A DNA stretch of 20,972 nt, taken from positions 1 to 20,972 of the forward strand of contig JAZQOM010000008.1 of NCBI GenBank assembly GCA_045627885.1, read 5' to 3'. The position numbers and the translations under genes were made by a program. Of the stretch, positions 5,665 through 12,487 are shown piece after piece (the first letter of the stretch is position 1; each line of letters begins with the position of its first letter). The notes beneath the pieces are model-generated. The model was not told the origin of the DNA. It saw only the letters and a list, made by a program, of their open reading frames with translations, and did not search any database. The DNA comes from CALCTE01 sp045627885. Its GTDB lineage: Bacteria; Bacillota; Clostridia; Oscillospirales; CAG-272.

Positions 5665-5684
5665 TGTTAGAAAAGTGTTAGAAA
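5665..5684 (+). repeat. right arm-type integrase site (two TGTTAGAAA)
   Basis: This 20-bp block is identical to 2420-2439. It starts just after the int stop and lies 72 bp from attR. See the left copy for the reading as integrase arm sites. Confidence 0.7.
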
Positions 5685-5716
5685 ACGCGGGATTTGTTCT
5701 AAAAAAAGCAAAAACA

Positions 5717-5753
5717 AAAAAGCCTTATAAGTGGCTTACTTACAAGGCTTTTT
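5717..5753. terminator. terminator shared by int (+) and tRNA-Lys (-)
   Basis: AGCCTTATAAG (5721-5731) pairs with CTTACAAGGCT (5739-5749) with one mismatch, flanked by A-runs on the left and T-runs on the right. The plus strand gives hairpin plus TTTTT. The minus strand gives hairpin plus TTTTTTGTTTTT directly after the tRNA 3' end. It lies inside the element, so the element supplies the tRNA gene's present terminator. Confidence 0.75.
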
Positions 5754-5756
5754 GCT

Positions 5757-5802
5757 TGGTGATCCACCGGAGATTCGAACTCCGGACCCCTTGATTAAAA
5801 GT
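5757..5802. repeat. attR: att core within the intact tRNA-Lys gene
   Basis: This is the second copy of the 46-bp direct repeat, forming the 3' part (anticodon loop to CCA) of the functional tRNA. The element lies on the 3' side of the gene, so its own att sequence restores the tRNA on integration. Confidence 0.92.
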
Positions 5803-5832
5803 CAAGTGCTCTGCCAACTGAGCTAGTGGATC
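5757..5832 (-). tRNA. tRNA-Lys (anticodon TTT)
   Basis: A full 76-nt cloverleaf reads on the minus strand. The acceptor is GATCCAC/GTGGATC, the D arm GCTC/GAGC, the anticodon arm CTTGA-CTTTTAA-TCAAG, the variable loop is followed by a CGGAG/CTCCG T arm with TTCGAAT, and the gene ends in discriminator A and encoded CCA. The anticodon TTT gives lysine. It is the integration target of the adjacent element and stays intact. A consensus promoter lies upstream at 5868-5896. Confidence 0.97.
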
Positions 5833-5867
5833 ATATTCGGTTTTTACGCCCTTTTCGGCGCTTTTAT

Positions 5868-5896
5868 ATATTATCACATAAGCACCGCTTTGTCAA
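5868..5896 (-). promoter_or_regulatory. promoter of tRNA-Lys
   Basis: On the minus strand TTGACA (5896-5891) and TAATAT (5873-5868) are separated by 17 bp, with an upstream TG-like extension (TGTGA). Start is predicted near 5861, about 29 bases before the mature tRNA 5' end. Confidence 0.7.
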
Positions 5897-5921
5897 TGCT
5901 TATATCGCACTTTTTTCGGTT

Positions 5922-5955
5922 TTTTCACCGCACGGCTTCCGTCGTGCGGTGAAAA
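5922..5955 (-). terminator. hairpin after tsf
   Basis: A perfect 13-bp stem (5922-5934 with 5943-5955) built on CACCGCACG/CGTGCGGTG lies 16 bases after the tsf stop. On the minus strand it is followed by an A-rich, not U-rich, tail, so it is not a textbook intrinsic terminator. Its place at the end of the rpsB-tsf unit still suggests 3'-end formation. Confidence 0.45.
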
Positions 5956-5971
5956 TCCCTATGCTCTTTTA

Positions 5972-6913
5972 TTATTTGTTGCCGCCTGCAAGCTTTGCTA
6001 TCTCTGCCGCAAAGTCCTCTTCACGCTTCTGGAGTCCTTCGCCCTTTTCAAAGCGATAGAATCCCTTGACCTTGCATGCTCCGATTTCTCTTGCTACGCT
6101 GTCAATATACTTGCCTACGCTCATGGAATCGTCCTTGACATATTCCTGCTCGAAGAGGCAGTATGTCTGATAGTACTTGCCGAGGCGTCCCGTTACCATC
6201 TTCTCGATTATCTGCTCGGGCTTCTTTGCGTTTGCGGGGTCGTTCTTTATCTGTGCGATGAGAACTTCCTTCTCCGCATTGATTGCCTCTGCGGGAACAT
6301 CCTCTTTTGCCATATATACGGGGGGAACATCCGTGCCTGCGCAGTGCATAGCCACATTACGGAGCATCTCCGCAAATTCGGGCTTTGCCGCAACATCTGC
6401 GTCTGCCTCGCCTACTGCGATTACGCCGATGCTGCCCTTGCCGTGAATGTAGAATGACGCGGGGCCCTCTACAAGCACGAAACGGCGAATGCTCATATTC
6501 TCGCCTATCGTAAGAATCTTATCCTTGAGTGTTGCTTCTACGGTAAAGTCCGTATCGTCATACTTCATTGTGAGAAGCTCCTCAACATCCTTGGGAGCGT
6601 TCTTGAGAATTGTGGAAAGGCATCCCTTTACAAAGTTCTGGAATTCCGCATTCTTTGCAACGAAGTCGGTCTCCGCATTGACCTCTATCATAGCGGTTCT
6701 GCCGCATTTGTCGCAATGAGCGATATCAACGATACCCTCGGCAGCGATTCTCTCTGCCTTCTTTGCGGCAACTGCAAGTCCCTTTTCTCTTAATACCTTG
6801 ACTGCTTCATCAAAGTCGCCGTTTGTTTCAACAAGCGCCTTTTTGCATTCCATCATTCCGCAGCCGGTCTTTTCACGAAGCGTTTTAACAGCCTGTGCAG
6901 TTATCTCTGCCAT
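5972..6913 (-). CDS. tsf: elongation factor Ts
   Basis: The 313-aa protein acts as guanine nucleotide exchange factor for EF-Tu in the cytoplasm. The N-terminal UBA-like domain (about 1-55) is clear: TAQAVKTLREKTGCGMMECK, then ALVETNGDFDEAVKVLREKG. The signature AETDFVAKN lies near residue 80, in the core domain that contacts EF-Tu. Length is near the bacterial norm. An AAGGAG site precedes the ATG at 6913. It follows rpsB by 20 bp, the conserved rpsB-tsf operon, and no separate promoter is seen. Confidence 0.97.
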   Translation of the reverse strand: MAEITAQAVKTLREKTGCGMMECKKALVETNGDFDEAVKVLREKGLAVAAKKAERIAAEGIVDIAHCDKCGRTAMIEVNAETDFVAKNAEFQNFVKGCLSTILKNAPKDVEELLTMKYDDTDFTVEATLKDKILTIGENMSIRRFVLVEGPASFYIHGKGSIGVIAVGEADADVAAKPEFAEMLRNVAMHCAGTDVPPVYMAKEDVPAEAINAEKEVLIAQIKNDPANAKKPEQIIEKMVTGRLGKYYQTYCLFEQEYVKDDSMSVGKYIDSVAREIGACKVKGFYRFEKGEGLQKREEDFAAEIAKLAGGNK

Positions 6914-6933
6914 TTTCGTAATCTCCTTGTAAA

Positions 6934-7677
6934 TTATTCGTTTACCTGCTCTGCTTCCGCGGGAGCTTCTGCTTCGTCGGAAACCTCGAGCTGCTCGCCC
7001 TGCTTGCCCTCAAGAACAGCGCTTGCCATAATGGAAGCGATGAGCTTGATTGCGCGGATGGCATCATCGTTACCGGGGATGATGTAGTCTGCATCGTCGG
7101 GGTCGCAGTTCGTATCTACAACTGCTACAATCGGAATGTTGAGCTTGCGTGCTTCGAGAACTGCGTTGTGCTCCTTGTGCGTATCAACGATGAAGAGCGC
7201 TGCGGGAAGCTCGGTCATATTCTTGATACCGCCGAGGTTCTTCTCGAGGTCTGCAATCTCCTTGTTGAGAGCGCTGACTTCCTTCTTTGTGAGAAGGTCG
7301 AATGTGCCGTCGTTGCTCATCTCATAGAGCTTGTTGAGACGGTTGAGGCTCTTCTTGATTGTCTTGAAGTTGGTGAGCATACCACCGGGCCAACGGTTGT
7401 TGACATAGAACATACCGCATCTTTCAGCCTCTTCTTTGATTGTGTCCTGAGCCTGCTTTTTGGTGCCGACGAACATAATGTTGCCGCCGTTGAGTGCGAT
7501 ATCGCGGATAAACATATACGCCTCTTCCGTCTTCTTAACGGTCTTCTGGAGGTCGATGATGTGGATTCCGCCTCTCTCGGCAAAGATGTACTCTGCCATT
7601 TTGGGGTTCCATCTTCTGGTCTGGTGACCGAAGTGAACGCCCGCTTCAAGAAACTGCTTCATTGAAACTACTGACAT
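6934..7677 (-). CDS. rpsB: 30S ribosomal protein S2
   Basis: The 247-aa S2 begins MSVVSMKQFLEAGVHFGHQ and has the family motifs RRWNPKM, IHIIDLQKT, NNRWPGGMLTNF and DTHKEHNAVLEA. S2 binds the 30S subunit late in assembly. The C-terminus is an acidic, Ala/Glu-rich tail (from about residue 228), often seen in Firmicutes. The ribosome binding site is a strong AAAGGAGG before the ATG. It is the first gene of the rpsB-tsf operon, behind a structured leader of about 120 nt. Confidence 0.98.
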   Translation of the reverse strand: MSVVSMKQFLEAGVHFGHQTRRWNPKMAEYIFAERGGIHIIDLQKTVKKTEEAYMFIRDIALNGGNIMFVGTKKQAQDTIKEEAERCGMFYVNNRWPGGMLTNFKTIKKSLNRLNKLYEMSNDGTFDLLTKKEVSALNKEIADLEKNLGGIKNMTELPAALFIVDTHKEHNAVLEARKLNIPIVAVVDTNCDPDDADYIIPGNDDAIRAIKLIASIMASAVLEGKQGEQLEVSDEAEAPAEAEQVNE

Positions 7678-7801
7678 TTTTAATGTCCTCCTTTGGTTTT
7701 TTTCCTCCGCGTCTCCATTATCGGAGCTTTATGCCTTGCGGCAAACCATTCTCCGTGAGAAGTGCGCGTGTGTATTCTGTGCGAAGCAATGCACATATTA
7801 C
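7678..7801 (-). promoter_or_regulatory. structured 5' leader of rpsB
   Basis: Between the promoter and the rpsB start the minus-strand transcript can form three hairpins. They are TGTGC/GCACA (7778-7795), TTCTC/GAGAA (7749-7761) and a two-step stem CCGC/GCGG enclosing CTCC/GGAG (7707-7741), the last just ahead of the AAAGGAGG site. This resembles an autoregulatory ribosomal-protein leader, with S2 as the natural candidate ligand. That role is inferred only from position and structure. Confidence 0.45.
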
Positions 7802-7807
7802 CAGAGA

Positions 7808-7836
7808 ATTATATCACAGATTTTTCGGCTGTGCAA
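7808..7836 (-). promoter_or_regulatory. promoter of the rpsB-tsf operon
   Basis: On the minus strand TTGCAC (7836-7831) and TATAAT (7813-7808) are separated by 17 bp, with TGA before the -10. Start is predicted near 7801. Confidence 0.75.
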
Positions 7837-7868
7837 TAGTTATTATACAATTTTTATTAAAATATATA

Positions 7869-7900
7869 AAAAAATCACGCTTTTTCAAGCGTGATTTTTT
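7869..7900 (-). terminator. terminator of ptsH
   Basis: A 14-bp stem (7869-7882 with 7887-7900) with core TCACGCTT/AAGCGTGA starts one base after the ptsH stop. On the minus strand it is followed by a T-run. The symmetric A/T flanks would also work on the plus strand. Confidence 0.85.
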
Positions 7901-7901
7901 G

Positions 7902-8180
7902 TCAAACATTCATTTCTTCGCTGTTGAGACCGTTTTTGATTAAGTCTTCAAGTCCTGCAAGCGCTTCGTCTTCATCGTCTCCGTCGGCGATGAGCGTTAT
8001 CGTCATTCCCTTTACAACTCCGAGAGAAAGCACGCCCAAAAGGCTTTTTGCGTTGACTCTGCGGTCATCTTTTTCTACCCATATACTTGATTTGTAAGAA
8101 TTGGCTTTCTTTATGAAGAATGTCGCCGGTCTTACATGAAGTCCCACGGGGTTAACCACTGTTACTTCTATTGATTTCAT
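7902..8180 (-). CDS. ptsH: HPr-family phosphocarrier protein
   Basis: The 92-aa HPr passes phosphate from Enzyme I to the PTS sugar transporters through His15, present in NPVGLHVRPA. The regulatory Ser46 site is also present (NAKSLLGVLSLGV), the target of HPr kinase in Firmicutes, so this is a true HPr rather than Crh, which lacks the His. The acidic C-terminus (GDDEDEALAGLEDLI) follows the family. It is transcribed alone, with its own promoter and terminator, and ptsI is not adjacent, so it may serve general carbon catabolite signalling. The ribosome binding site AAAGGGA lies 9 bases before the ATG. Confidence 0.93.
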   Translation of the reverse strand: MKSIEVTVVNPVGLHVRPATFFIKKANSYKSSIWVEKDDRRVNAKSLLGVLSLGVVKGMTITLIADGDDEDEALAGLEDLIKNGLNSEEMNV

Positions 8181-8231
8181 ATATTCAGTCCCTTTCAGTC
8201 AGATAGTATAGACACTTCTGTATACAAAACG

Positions 8232-8260
8232 ATTATATCACGAAAAAAATACAAATACAA
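8232..8260 (-). promoter_or_regulatory. promoter of ptsH
   Basis: On the minus strand an extended -10 TGATATAAT (TATAAT at 8237-8232) is preceded 17 bp upstream by TTGTAT (8260-8255). Start is near 8225, about 45 nt before the ATG. The stretch 8181-8276 holds nothing else visible. Confidence 0.65.
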
Positions 8261-8276
8261 TAGTTTTTACAAAAAA

Positions 8277-8732
8277 TCAATTTTTTGCTTCTATCGTGTT
8301 CTCTACCGACAATATGCAGAATGTGTCCTTCGTGTTAACCTCCAAAACACTTCCCGTAGTGATTGCCGTTCCGTCTTTTGCCCTGTAAGCGCCGCTCTCA
8401 AAAGACAGGTCGCATATCGCCGTAATCGTGTATTCGGTCTTATCCGACGCTTCTCCGTCTTCGTCGGAAAGCGCTTCTTTGGAATCCGTTTTCGTTATCG
8501 TTCCGAGAAGAACATCCGTGTTAATGTATATCTTGTCTCCGTCCTTCAGTGCGGCGGCGTACGGCGACATATCGCTGTCTGTCGTGAATGTGCAGCTTAC
8601 CGTTACGGTTCGTGGCTTGGTGCGGAAAAAGTCGGGATAGATTATCTTTGCGACAATCGATACCGCAAACAAAAGTATTACGGCAAGGAGTACGAAATCG
8701 ACTATGTTGAACTTTCTCTTCTTATCAGGCAC
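8277..8732 (-). CDS. DUF4330-like single-pass membrane protein (second copy)
   Basis: The 151-aa protein has a basic N-terminus, one membrane segment at about 10-30 (NIVDFVLLAVILLFAVSIV) and an extracytoplasmic beta-rich domain. That domain contains GDKIYINTDVLLGTITKT, the same pattern as in the gene just upstream. It matches DUF4330 as remembered, whose function is unknown. The start is GTG 8732 with GAGG 8 bases upstream, 3 bp after the stop of its paralogue. It is the last gene of the run that begins with the O-antigen-ligase-like protein, and partnership with that protein is inferred from context. Confidence 0.72.
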   Translation of the reverse strand: MPDKKRKFNIVDFVLLAVILLFAVSIVAKIIYPDFFRTKPRTVTVSCTFTTDSDMSPYAAALKDGDKIYINTDVLLGTITKTDSKEALSDEDGEASDKTEYTITAICDLSFESGAYRAKDGTAITTGSVLEVNTKDTFCILSVENTIEAKN

Positions 8733-8735
8733 GGC

Positions 8736-9188
8736 TTATTCCTCGCTTTCTTTCGGTGTGGCAACTGATACGGGGCGTATGCCCGTGCAATTTGCCGCAA
8801 AGAGGCAATCCTTTGTTCTTGCCGTATAGCTCATACCTCTTGCAACTAAAAGACCGTCCGATGTGTATACATCGGCGTCGTGCGGGAACGACGCAAGCAC
8901 TCTTATCACCGCGCTGTCGCCTGTTTGAGATATATTTATCTCGCTTACCGTTCCCAAAGGAGCGGAGCAATCGTCAAGGTAGAGCTCATCTCCGACGGAT
9001 ATTACCGAAAGATGTTCAAAATTCGAATACGGTGACAGTGTGACTTCGACCTTATTGTCCACCGTATGCTTCTTCTCGGAAAGCGCTCCGCTTGCCGAAA
9101 TCACGATGTAGGCGACAAGCGCCATAAGAATAAGAACAATAAGCACATCGACTATGTTTATTCTTCCCCTGCGACTGTTGCTTTTCAT
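8736..9188 (-). CDS. DUF4330-like single-pass membrane protein (first copy)
   Basis: The 150-aa protein has basic MKSNSRRGRINIVDV, one membrane segment at about 12-32 and an outer beta-rich domain with GDELYLDDCSAPLGTVSEI, parallel to the next gene. The two are tandem paralogues that have diverged strongly outside the membrane segment and this motif. The start codon overlaps the stop of the upstream membrane protein by one base (TAATG), so translation is coupled. DUF4330 function is unknown; an envelope role is suggested by the neighbour. Confidence 0.72.
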   Translation of the reverse strand: MKSNSRRGRINIVDVLIVLILMALVAYIVISASGALSEKKHTVDNKVEVTLSPYSNFEHLSVISVGDELYLDDCSAPLGTVSEINISQTGDSAVIRVLASFPHDADVYTSDGLLVARGMSYTARTKDCLFAANCTGIRPVSVATPKESEE

Positions 9189-10936
9189 TATCTGACCTCC
9201 GAATCATATAAAAGCTCCGTGCCGAATGCGGCGTGAAGCGTGTTATCTCTGTTGAACGCCGAGGAAAGTGCCGCTACGGTCACTATGAACAGTACCGACG
9301 GATGTGCAAGACCTCCGCCGCCCGCGATAAGATATACTGCCGTGGCAACGGCGGACGAGGTGGTTGCGGCATATACGCTTCTTCTCTTGTCGTCAACTCC
9401 GCAGTGCACCGACATACGCTTTGAAAGCGAAAGCAGAATAAACACCGCTATAAGCAATACTCCGCCTATGCCGAACATATAGAGAAAATCTTTTCCGTTA
9501 AGCACCGCCTTGCCCGTATTTCCGGCAGTGAACACCGAAACGAGCGATGCGGCGATATCATTTGACGAAAAGAGCAGGTAGCATACCGGCAAAACCGCCG
9601 CAACGGGCAGACTGAATATAACATCTTTCTGCCTTGACGCAACGGCATACACGAGCACCGCGGCGATTGCGGCAAGCACAAGCGCCGCATTTTTCATGGC
9701 AAACATTACGGTAACGGAAAGCGACATAACGGCGCAGAGTGTGACTTTTCGCGAAAACAGTCCGACTCTTGTAAGTGAATACAGCGCAAAGCCCATACAA
9801 AGCGCGGCGTATTCGCCTATCGTGCCGGGGTCGGAAACGCCTGCGGCAAACGAAAACAGTCTATCCGCGTCGGCTCCGAAATACAGTGCTATGCAGTAGA
9901 GTATGCGAACTCCGTATATTATGAAAAATGATGTTCCGAGCATATCGGCAAGTGAGAACAGCAGATAACGGGAACGGAACATATTCTGCACGGACATATA
10001 CAAAAGCGGAAGGCTTACCGCAAAGGCGATTCCGACGGGAGAGCCTTCATATCCGATAAGGCACCGCAAAAGTCCTATAATTCCGATTATCGCGGGAAGA
10101 AGCTCCGTCGCTCCGAGTGAGAACACGCGCTTGCCCCTGATATACTTGATTAAATACGATATAAATACGGTTAAAATCAATGCAAAAAGGAAGTTTTCCT
10201 TGACAAACGGCAAAAGGAATATAAACGCTATCACGCCGAATTCCGGGGAAAACAGGAGCATCGTAAAAAGCAGAATCGCTCCCAAATAAAGCAAAATTCT
10301 ATCCGCGGGAACAAAATATGTGGCAAGTCCGAAAACGGTAGCCGCCGCAAGCGGAAGCATAACGGGACGGCAGACTCTCTGCTCCGCCAACACCTCATCC
10401 GTTCTGACGCAGAGAATATTGCGGATAAAAAGCGACATCGAGCTGCTTTCGCAAAGAAGCTCAATGAGCGGCTTCGGTGACGAAAGCATTATAAGTCCCG
10501 CAACTATGCAGATTATGCCGGAAACTATTCCGCTGTCGTCGAGATACCACCGGTCAGTCATATAATGCTTCATTACGGCTATCGCCGCCGAGTATATTCC
10601 GAATAAAAGAACGCTTATACCGTATGAGCGCAGCGATGTGCGAAGCATCGCGTAACGAATCTTTTTGAATATCGTCATCGCCTTGCTGTCCGCGAACTGC
10701 CTTGATACCTTCCGCTTTACCGCGGCGGATTTTCGCATCAGTTTTTCTTCAAGCTGAATCTTTTGTGCGTAGAATGACGATTTTTCGGGATTTGCCTCTT
10801 CTCTGAATCCGGCAATAAAGGACATTATCGCGGACGACTTGAGCTTTGCGGCAAGATATGAGAAAAATCTGAAAACAAGGTGCACGAATACGCTCGAATG
10901 CACTGCATCGTTTTTGGTTTTTTTATCGCCCGTCAT
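9188..10936 (-). CDS. polytopic membrane protein, O-antigen ligase/polymerase-like
   Basis: The 582-aa protein has a charged cytoplasmic N-terminal part of about 95 residues, then many hydrophobic segments (roughly a dozen) through to the C-terminus. LLFSPEFGVIAFIFLLPF resembles the PE-G...LPF motif of Wzy/WaaL-type O-antigen polymerases and ligases. A hydrophilic extracytoplasmic loop (near GADADRLFSFAAGVSDPGT) stands where the large catalytic loop of that family is found. A role in polymerising or attaching envelope polysaccharide is possible but not proven. The AAAGGAGGG site is strong, and the gene starts 12 bp after trmD, so it rides on the ribosomal/SRP operon, followed by two coupled DUF4330 genes. 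Confidence 0.6.
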   Translation of the reverse strand: MTGDKKTKNDAVHSSVFVHLVFRFFSYLAAKLKSSAIMSFIAGFREEANPEKSSFYAQKIQLEEKLMRKSAAVKRKVSRQFADSKAMTIFKKIRYAMLRTSLRSYGISVLLFGIYSAAIAVMKHYMTDRWYLDDSGIVSGIICIVAGLIMLSSPKPLIELLCESSSMSLFIRNILCVRTDEVLAEQRVCRPVMLPLAAATVFGLATYFVPADRILLYLGAILLFTMLLFSPEFGVIAFIFLLPFVKENFLFALILTVFISYLIKYIRGKRVFSLGATELLPAIIGIIGLLRCLIGYEGSPVGIAFAVSLPLLYMSVQNMFRSRYLLFSLADMLGTSFFIIYGVRILYCIALYFGADADRLFSFAAGVSDPGTIGEYAALCMGFALYSLTRVGLFSRKVTLCAVMSLSVTVMFAMKNAALVLAAIAAVLVYAVASRQKDVIFSLPVAAVLPVCYLLFSSNDIAASLVSVFTAGNTGKAVLNGKDFLYMFGIGGVLLIAVFILLSLSKRMSVHCGVDDKRRSVYAATTSSAVATAVYLIAGGGGLAHPSVLFIVTVAALSSAFNRDNTLHAAFGTELLYDSEVR

Positions 10937-10948
10937 AATATCCCTCCT

Positions 10949-11644
10949 TTACTGCTTTTTCTTTTTCTTTTTTAACAAATCGGGGCGTCTTTGCTCGGTT
11001 AGCTCAAGCGCCTCTTTTTCCCTCCACTCTTTGATAAGAGCGTGATTGCCCGACAAAAGGACCTCGGGAACCGCCATTCCCATATATACCTCGGGGCGTG
11101 TATAATGCGGATATTCGAGAAGACCTAAGCTTATGCTCTCCTCTTCGTGGCATTCGCTTGACGGAAGAACTCCGTCGATTAGCCTTGCCACGCTGTCTAT
11201 GACTATTGCGGCGGGAAGCTCTCCGCCGGTTAAAACATAATCTCCGACCGATATTTCCTCGTCAACTATGAGGTCGAGTATTCTCTGGTCAACTCCCTCG
11301 TAGTGCCCGCAAAGAATACAGATGTTGTCGAGCTTTGCAAGCTGCTCGGCTCTCTTTTGCGTAAAAACTTTGCCCTTGGGCGACATATATATTACATGGG
11401 GCTTTGCTCCCCGTTTTTCGCATATCGCCTTATAGGTATCGTGTATCGGCTGACAGGTCATTACAAGTCCGTATCCGCCGCCGTACGGAGAATCGTCCGT
11501 ATTCCTGTGCTTGTCCTTTGAATAATCGCGGATATAATGGACGCCTATATCTATTATGCCCGCTTTTCGCGCTCTTCCGATAATGCTTGTGGAAAGTATA
11601 TCCTCCATCATATCCGGAAAAAGCGTCATTACATCAAACTTCAT
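10949..11644 (-). CDS. trmD: tRNA (guanine-N1)-methyltransferase TrmD
   Basis: The 231-aa TrmD methylates G37 next to the anticodon of tRNAs reading CNN-type codons, using SAM, which prevents +1 frameshifts. SPOUT trefoil-knot motifs are visible: MKFDVMTLFP at the start, DDSPYGGGYGLVM, YMSPKGK, LCGHYEGVDQR, EISVGDYVLTGGELPA and YPHYTRPEVY. The ATG at 11644 is chosen because homologues start MKFDVMTLFP; a TTG 15 bases upstream is in frame. The start lies inside the end of rimM (11-bp overlap). The C-terminus ends in a run of lysines coded by an A-rich tract. Confidence 0.96.
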   Translation of the reverse strand: MKFDVMTLFPDMMEDILSTSIIGRARKAGIIDIGVHYIRDYSKDKHRNTDDSPYGGGYGLVMTCQPIHDTYKAICEKRGAKPHVIYMSPKGKVFTQKRAEQLAKLDNICILCGHYEGVDQRILDLIVDEEISVGDYVLTGGELPAAIVIDSVARLIDGVLPSSECHEEESISLGLLEYPHYTRPEVYMGMAVPEVLLSGNHALIKEWREKEALELTEQRRPDLLKKKKKKQ

Positions 11645-12158
11645 AGGCTTCACCGTCAAACATTCCGTCTATCGGCTTTATATAAACACCGCGTTCGGTG
11701 TCGATTTCTGCTAAAAAAGGCTTTACCGCGGGAACATACGCCTTGCCCGATGCCGTATCTATCTCATATACGGGCTGTGCCGTATACTGAAGCACATCGG
11801 CAATCTTTCCCAAAAGCTTGCCCGAATCCGCGTCTATCACATCGAGCCCGATTATATCCTGCACAAAATGCTCGCCTTCGGGCACGGGTATCTTTTCACG
11901 CGGGGAATAGATAAATTTGTTCTTGTAAAGCGCCGCGGTCTGCACATCGTCTATGCCCTCTATCTTTATGAGAGGGAATTCTCCGTGCATACGCTTCGAT
12001 ACCGCCTTTGCAGGCTTTGTGCCGAGTGCGTCCCAAAAAAATTCGTCTATTTTCAAAAAATCGCACGGAGAATTGCAAAGGCTCATCACTTTCATTTCGC
12101 CTTTAACACCGTGCGTGTTGATGATTTTTCCCGTTTCGAGAAATTTCTTTTTTTCCAT
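11634..12158 (-). CDS. rimM: 16S rRNA processing / 30S maturation factor RimM
   Basis: The 174-aa RimM has the N-terminal beta-barrel with GKIINTHGVKGEMKV (about 10-24) and the C-terminal PRC-barrel with DIIGLDVIDADSGKLLGKI and PAVKPFLAEID. It binds S19 and assists 30S head assembly. Gene order rpsP-khpA-rimM-trmD is conserved in Firmicutes. The ribosome binding site AAAGGAAG comes directly after a long hairpin (12170-12218). Confidence 0.95.
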   Translation of the reverse strand: MEKKKFLETGKIINTHGVKGEMKVMSLCNSPCDFLKIDEFFWDALGTKPAKAVSKRMHGEFPLIKIEGIDDVQTAALYKNKFIYSPREKIPVPEGEHFVQDIIGLDVIDADSGKLLGKIADVLQYTAQPVYEIDTASGKAYVPAVKPFLAEIDTERGVYIKPIDGMFDGEAYEV

Positions 12159-12169
12159 AGCTTCCTTTT

Positions 12170-12218
12170 GCGGATATGCTCGGCTATGCTCCTTTTGAGG
12201 AGCACAGCCGTATTCCGC
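12170..12218 (-). other. long hairpin between khpA and rimM
   Basis: Arms 12170-12192 and 12199-12218 pair over about 20 bp, with a 3-base bulge and one or two imperfect pairs, around a 6-base loop. It fills almost the whole 69-bp gap inside the operon and ends at the rimM ribosome binding site. There is no U tract, so it is probably a processing or translation-control element, or a small repeat insertion, rather than a terminator. Confidence 0.55.
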
Positions 12219-12227
12219 GTGTGTTTT

Positions 12228-12458
12228 TCAGTCGACTATATCGACTATGACTTTCTTGTTCTCGAGATTTGCCGCAACCTTCATTATCGAGCGGATAGCT
12301 CTTGCTATTTTTCCGTGGCGGCCGATAACCTTGCCCATATCGTCGGGAGCAACGCTCAACTGCAAAACGGTGGTGTCACCGTTCTGCCTTTCGACTACTC
12401 TCACGGCGTCGGGATTACGGACAAGCCTTTTTGCAATATCCGTAAGAATTTCTTTCAT
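12228..12458 (-). CDS. khpA: KH-domain RNA-binding protein KhpA
   Basis: The 76-aa single KH domain has the GxxG loop in GKVIGRHGKIARAIR (about residues 42-56), preceded by VLQLSVAPDDM. KhpA is a small RNA-binding protein (YlqC) that in Gram-positives works with KhpB/Jag to influence cell elongation and division. The partner gene khpB is present in this window at 15995-16888. It lies 29 bp after rpsP in the conserved rpsP-khpA-rimM-trmD order, with GGAG ahead of the ATG. Confidence 0.95.
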   Translation of the reverse strand: MKEILTDIAKRLVRNPDAVRVVERQNGDTTVLQLSVAPDDMGKVIGRHGKIARAIRSIMKVAANLENKKVIVDIVD

Positions 12459-12487
12459 AGGGAGTTCCTCCTAATTAAGCGCGGAGC

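Larger units (their letters stand above)
2234..5756. mobile_element. 3.5-kb integrative element with CRESS-like Rep in tRNA-Lys
   Basis: The element is bounded by a 46-bp perfect direct repeat (2234-2279 and 5757-5802) formed by the 3' half of tRNA-Lys. One unit, repeat to repeat, is 3523 bp. It is visibly AT-richer than the flanking chromosome. Contents, left to right: arm-type repeat, XRE repressor (minus), divergent promoters with an operator-like dyad, a two-hairpin origin region, rep, xis-like gene, a 195-bp structured noncoding block, integrase, second arm-type repeat and terminator. No capsid, relaxase or conjugation gene is seen. The gene set predicts excision to a circle, rolling-circle replication by Rep and site-specific reintegration. 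Related Reps occur on bacterial plasmids and integrated elements (pCRESS-type), but the exact family of this element cannot be assigned by eye. Confidence 0.9.

Noticed and set aside
2234..5802. The element as an integrated single-stranded DNA virus
   Set aside because: All sizeable frames are accounted for by repressor, rep, xis and int; none resembles a capsid, so an integrating plasmid is the safer description.
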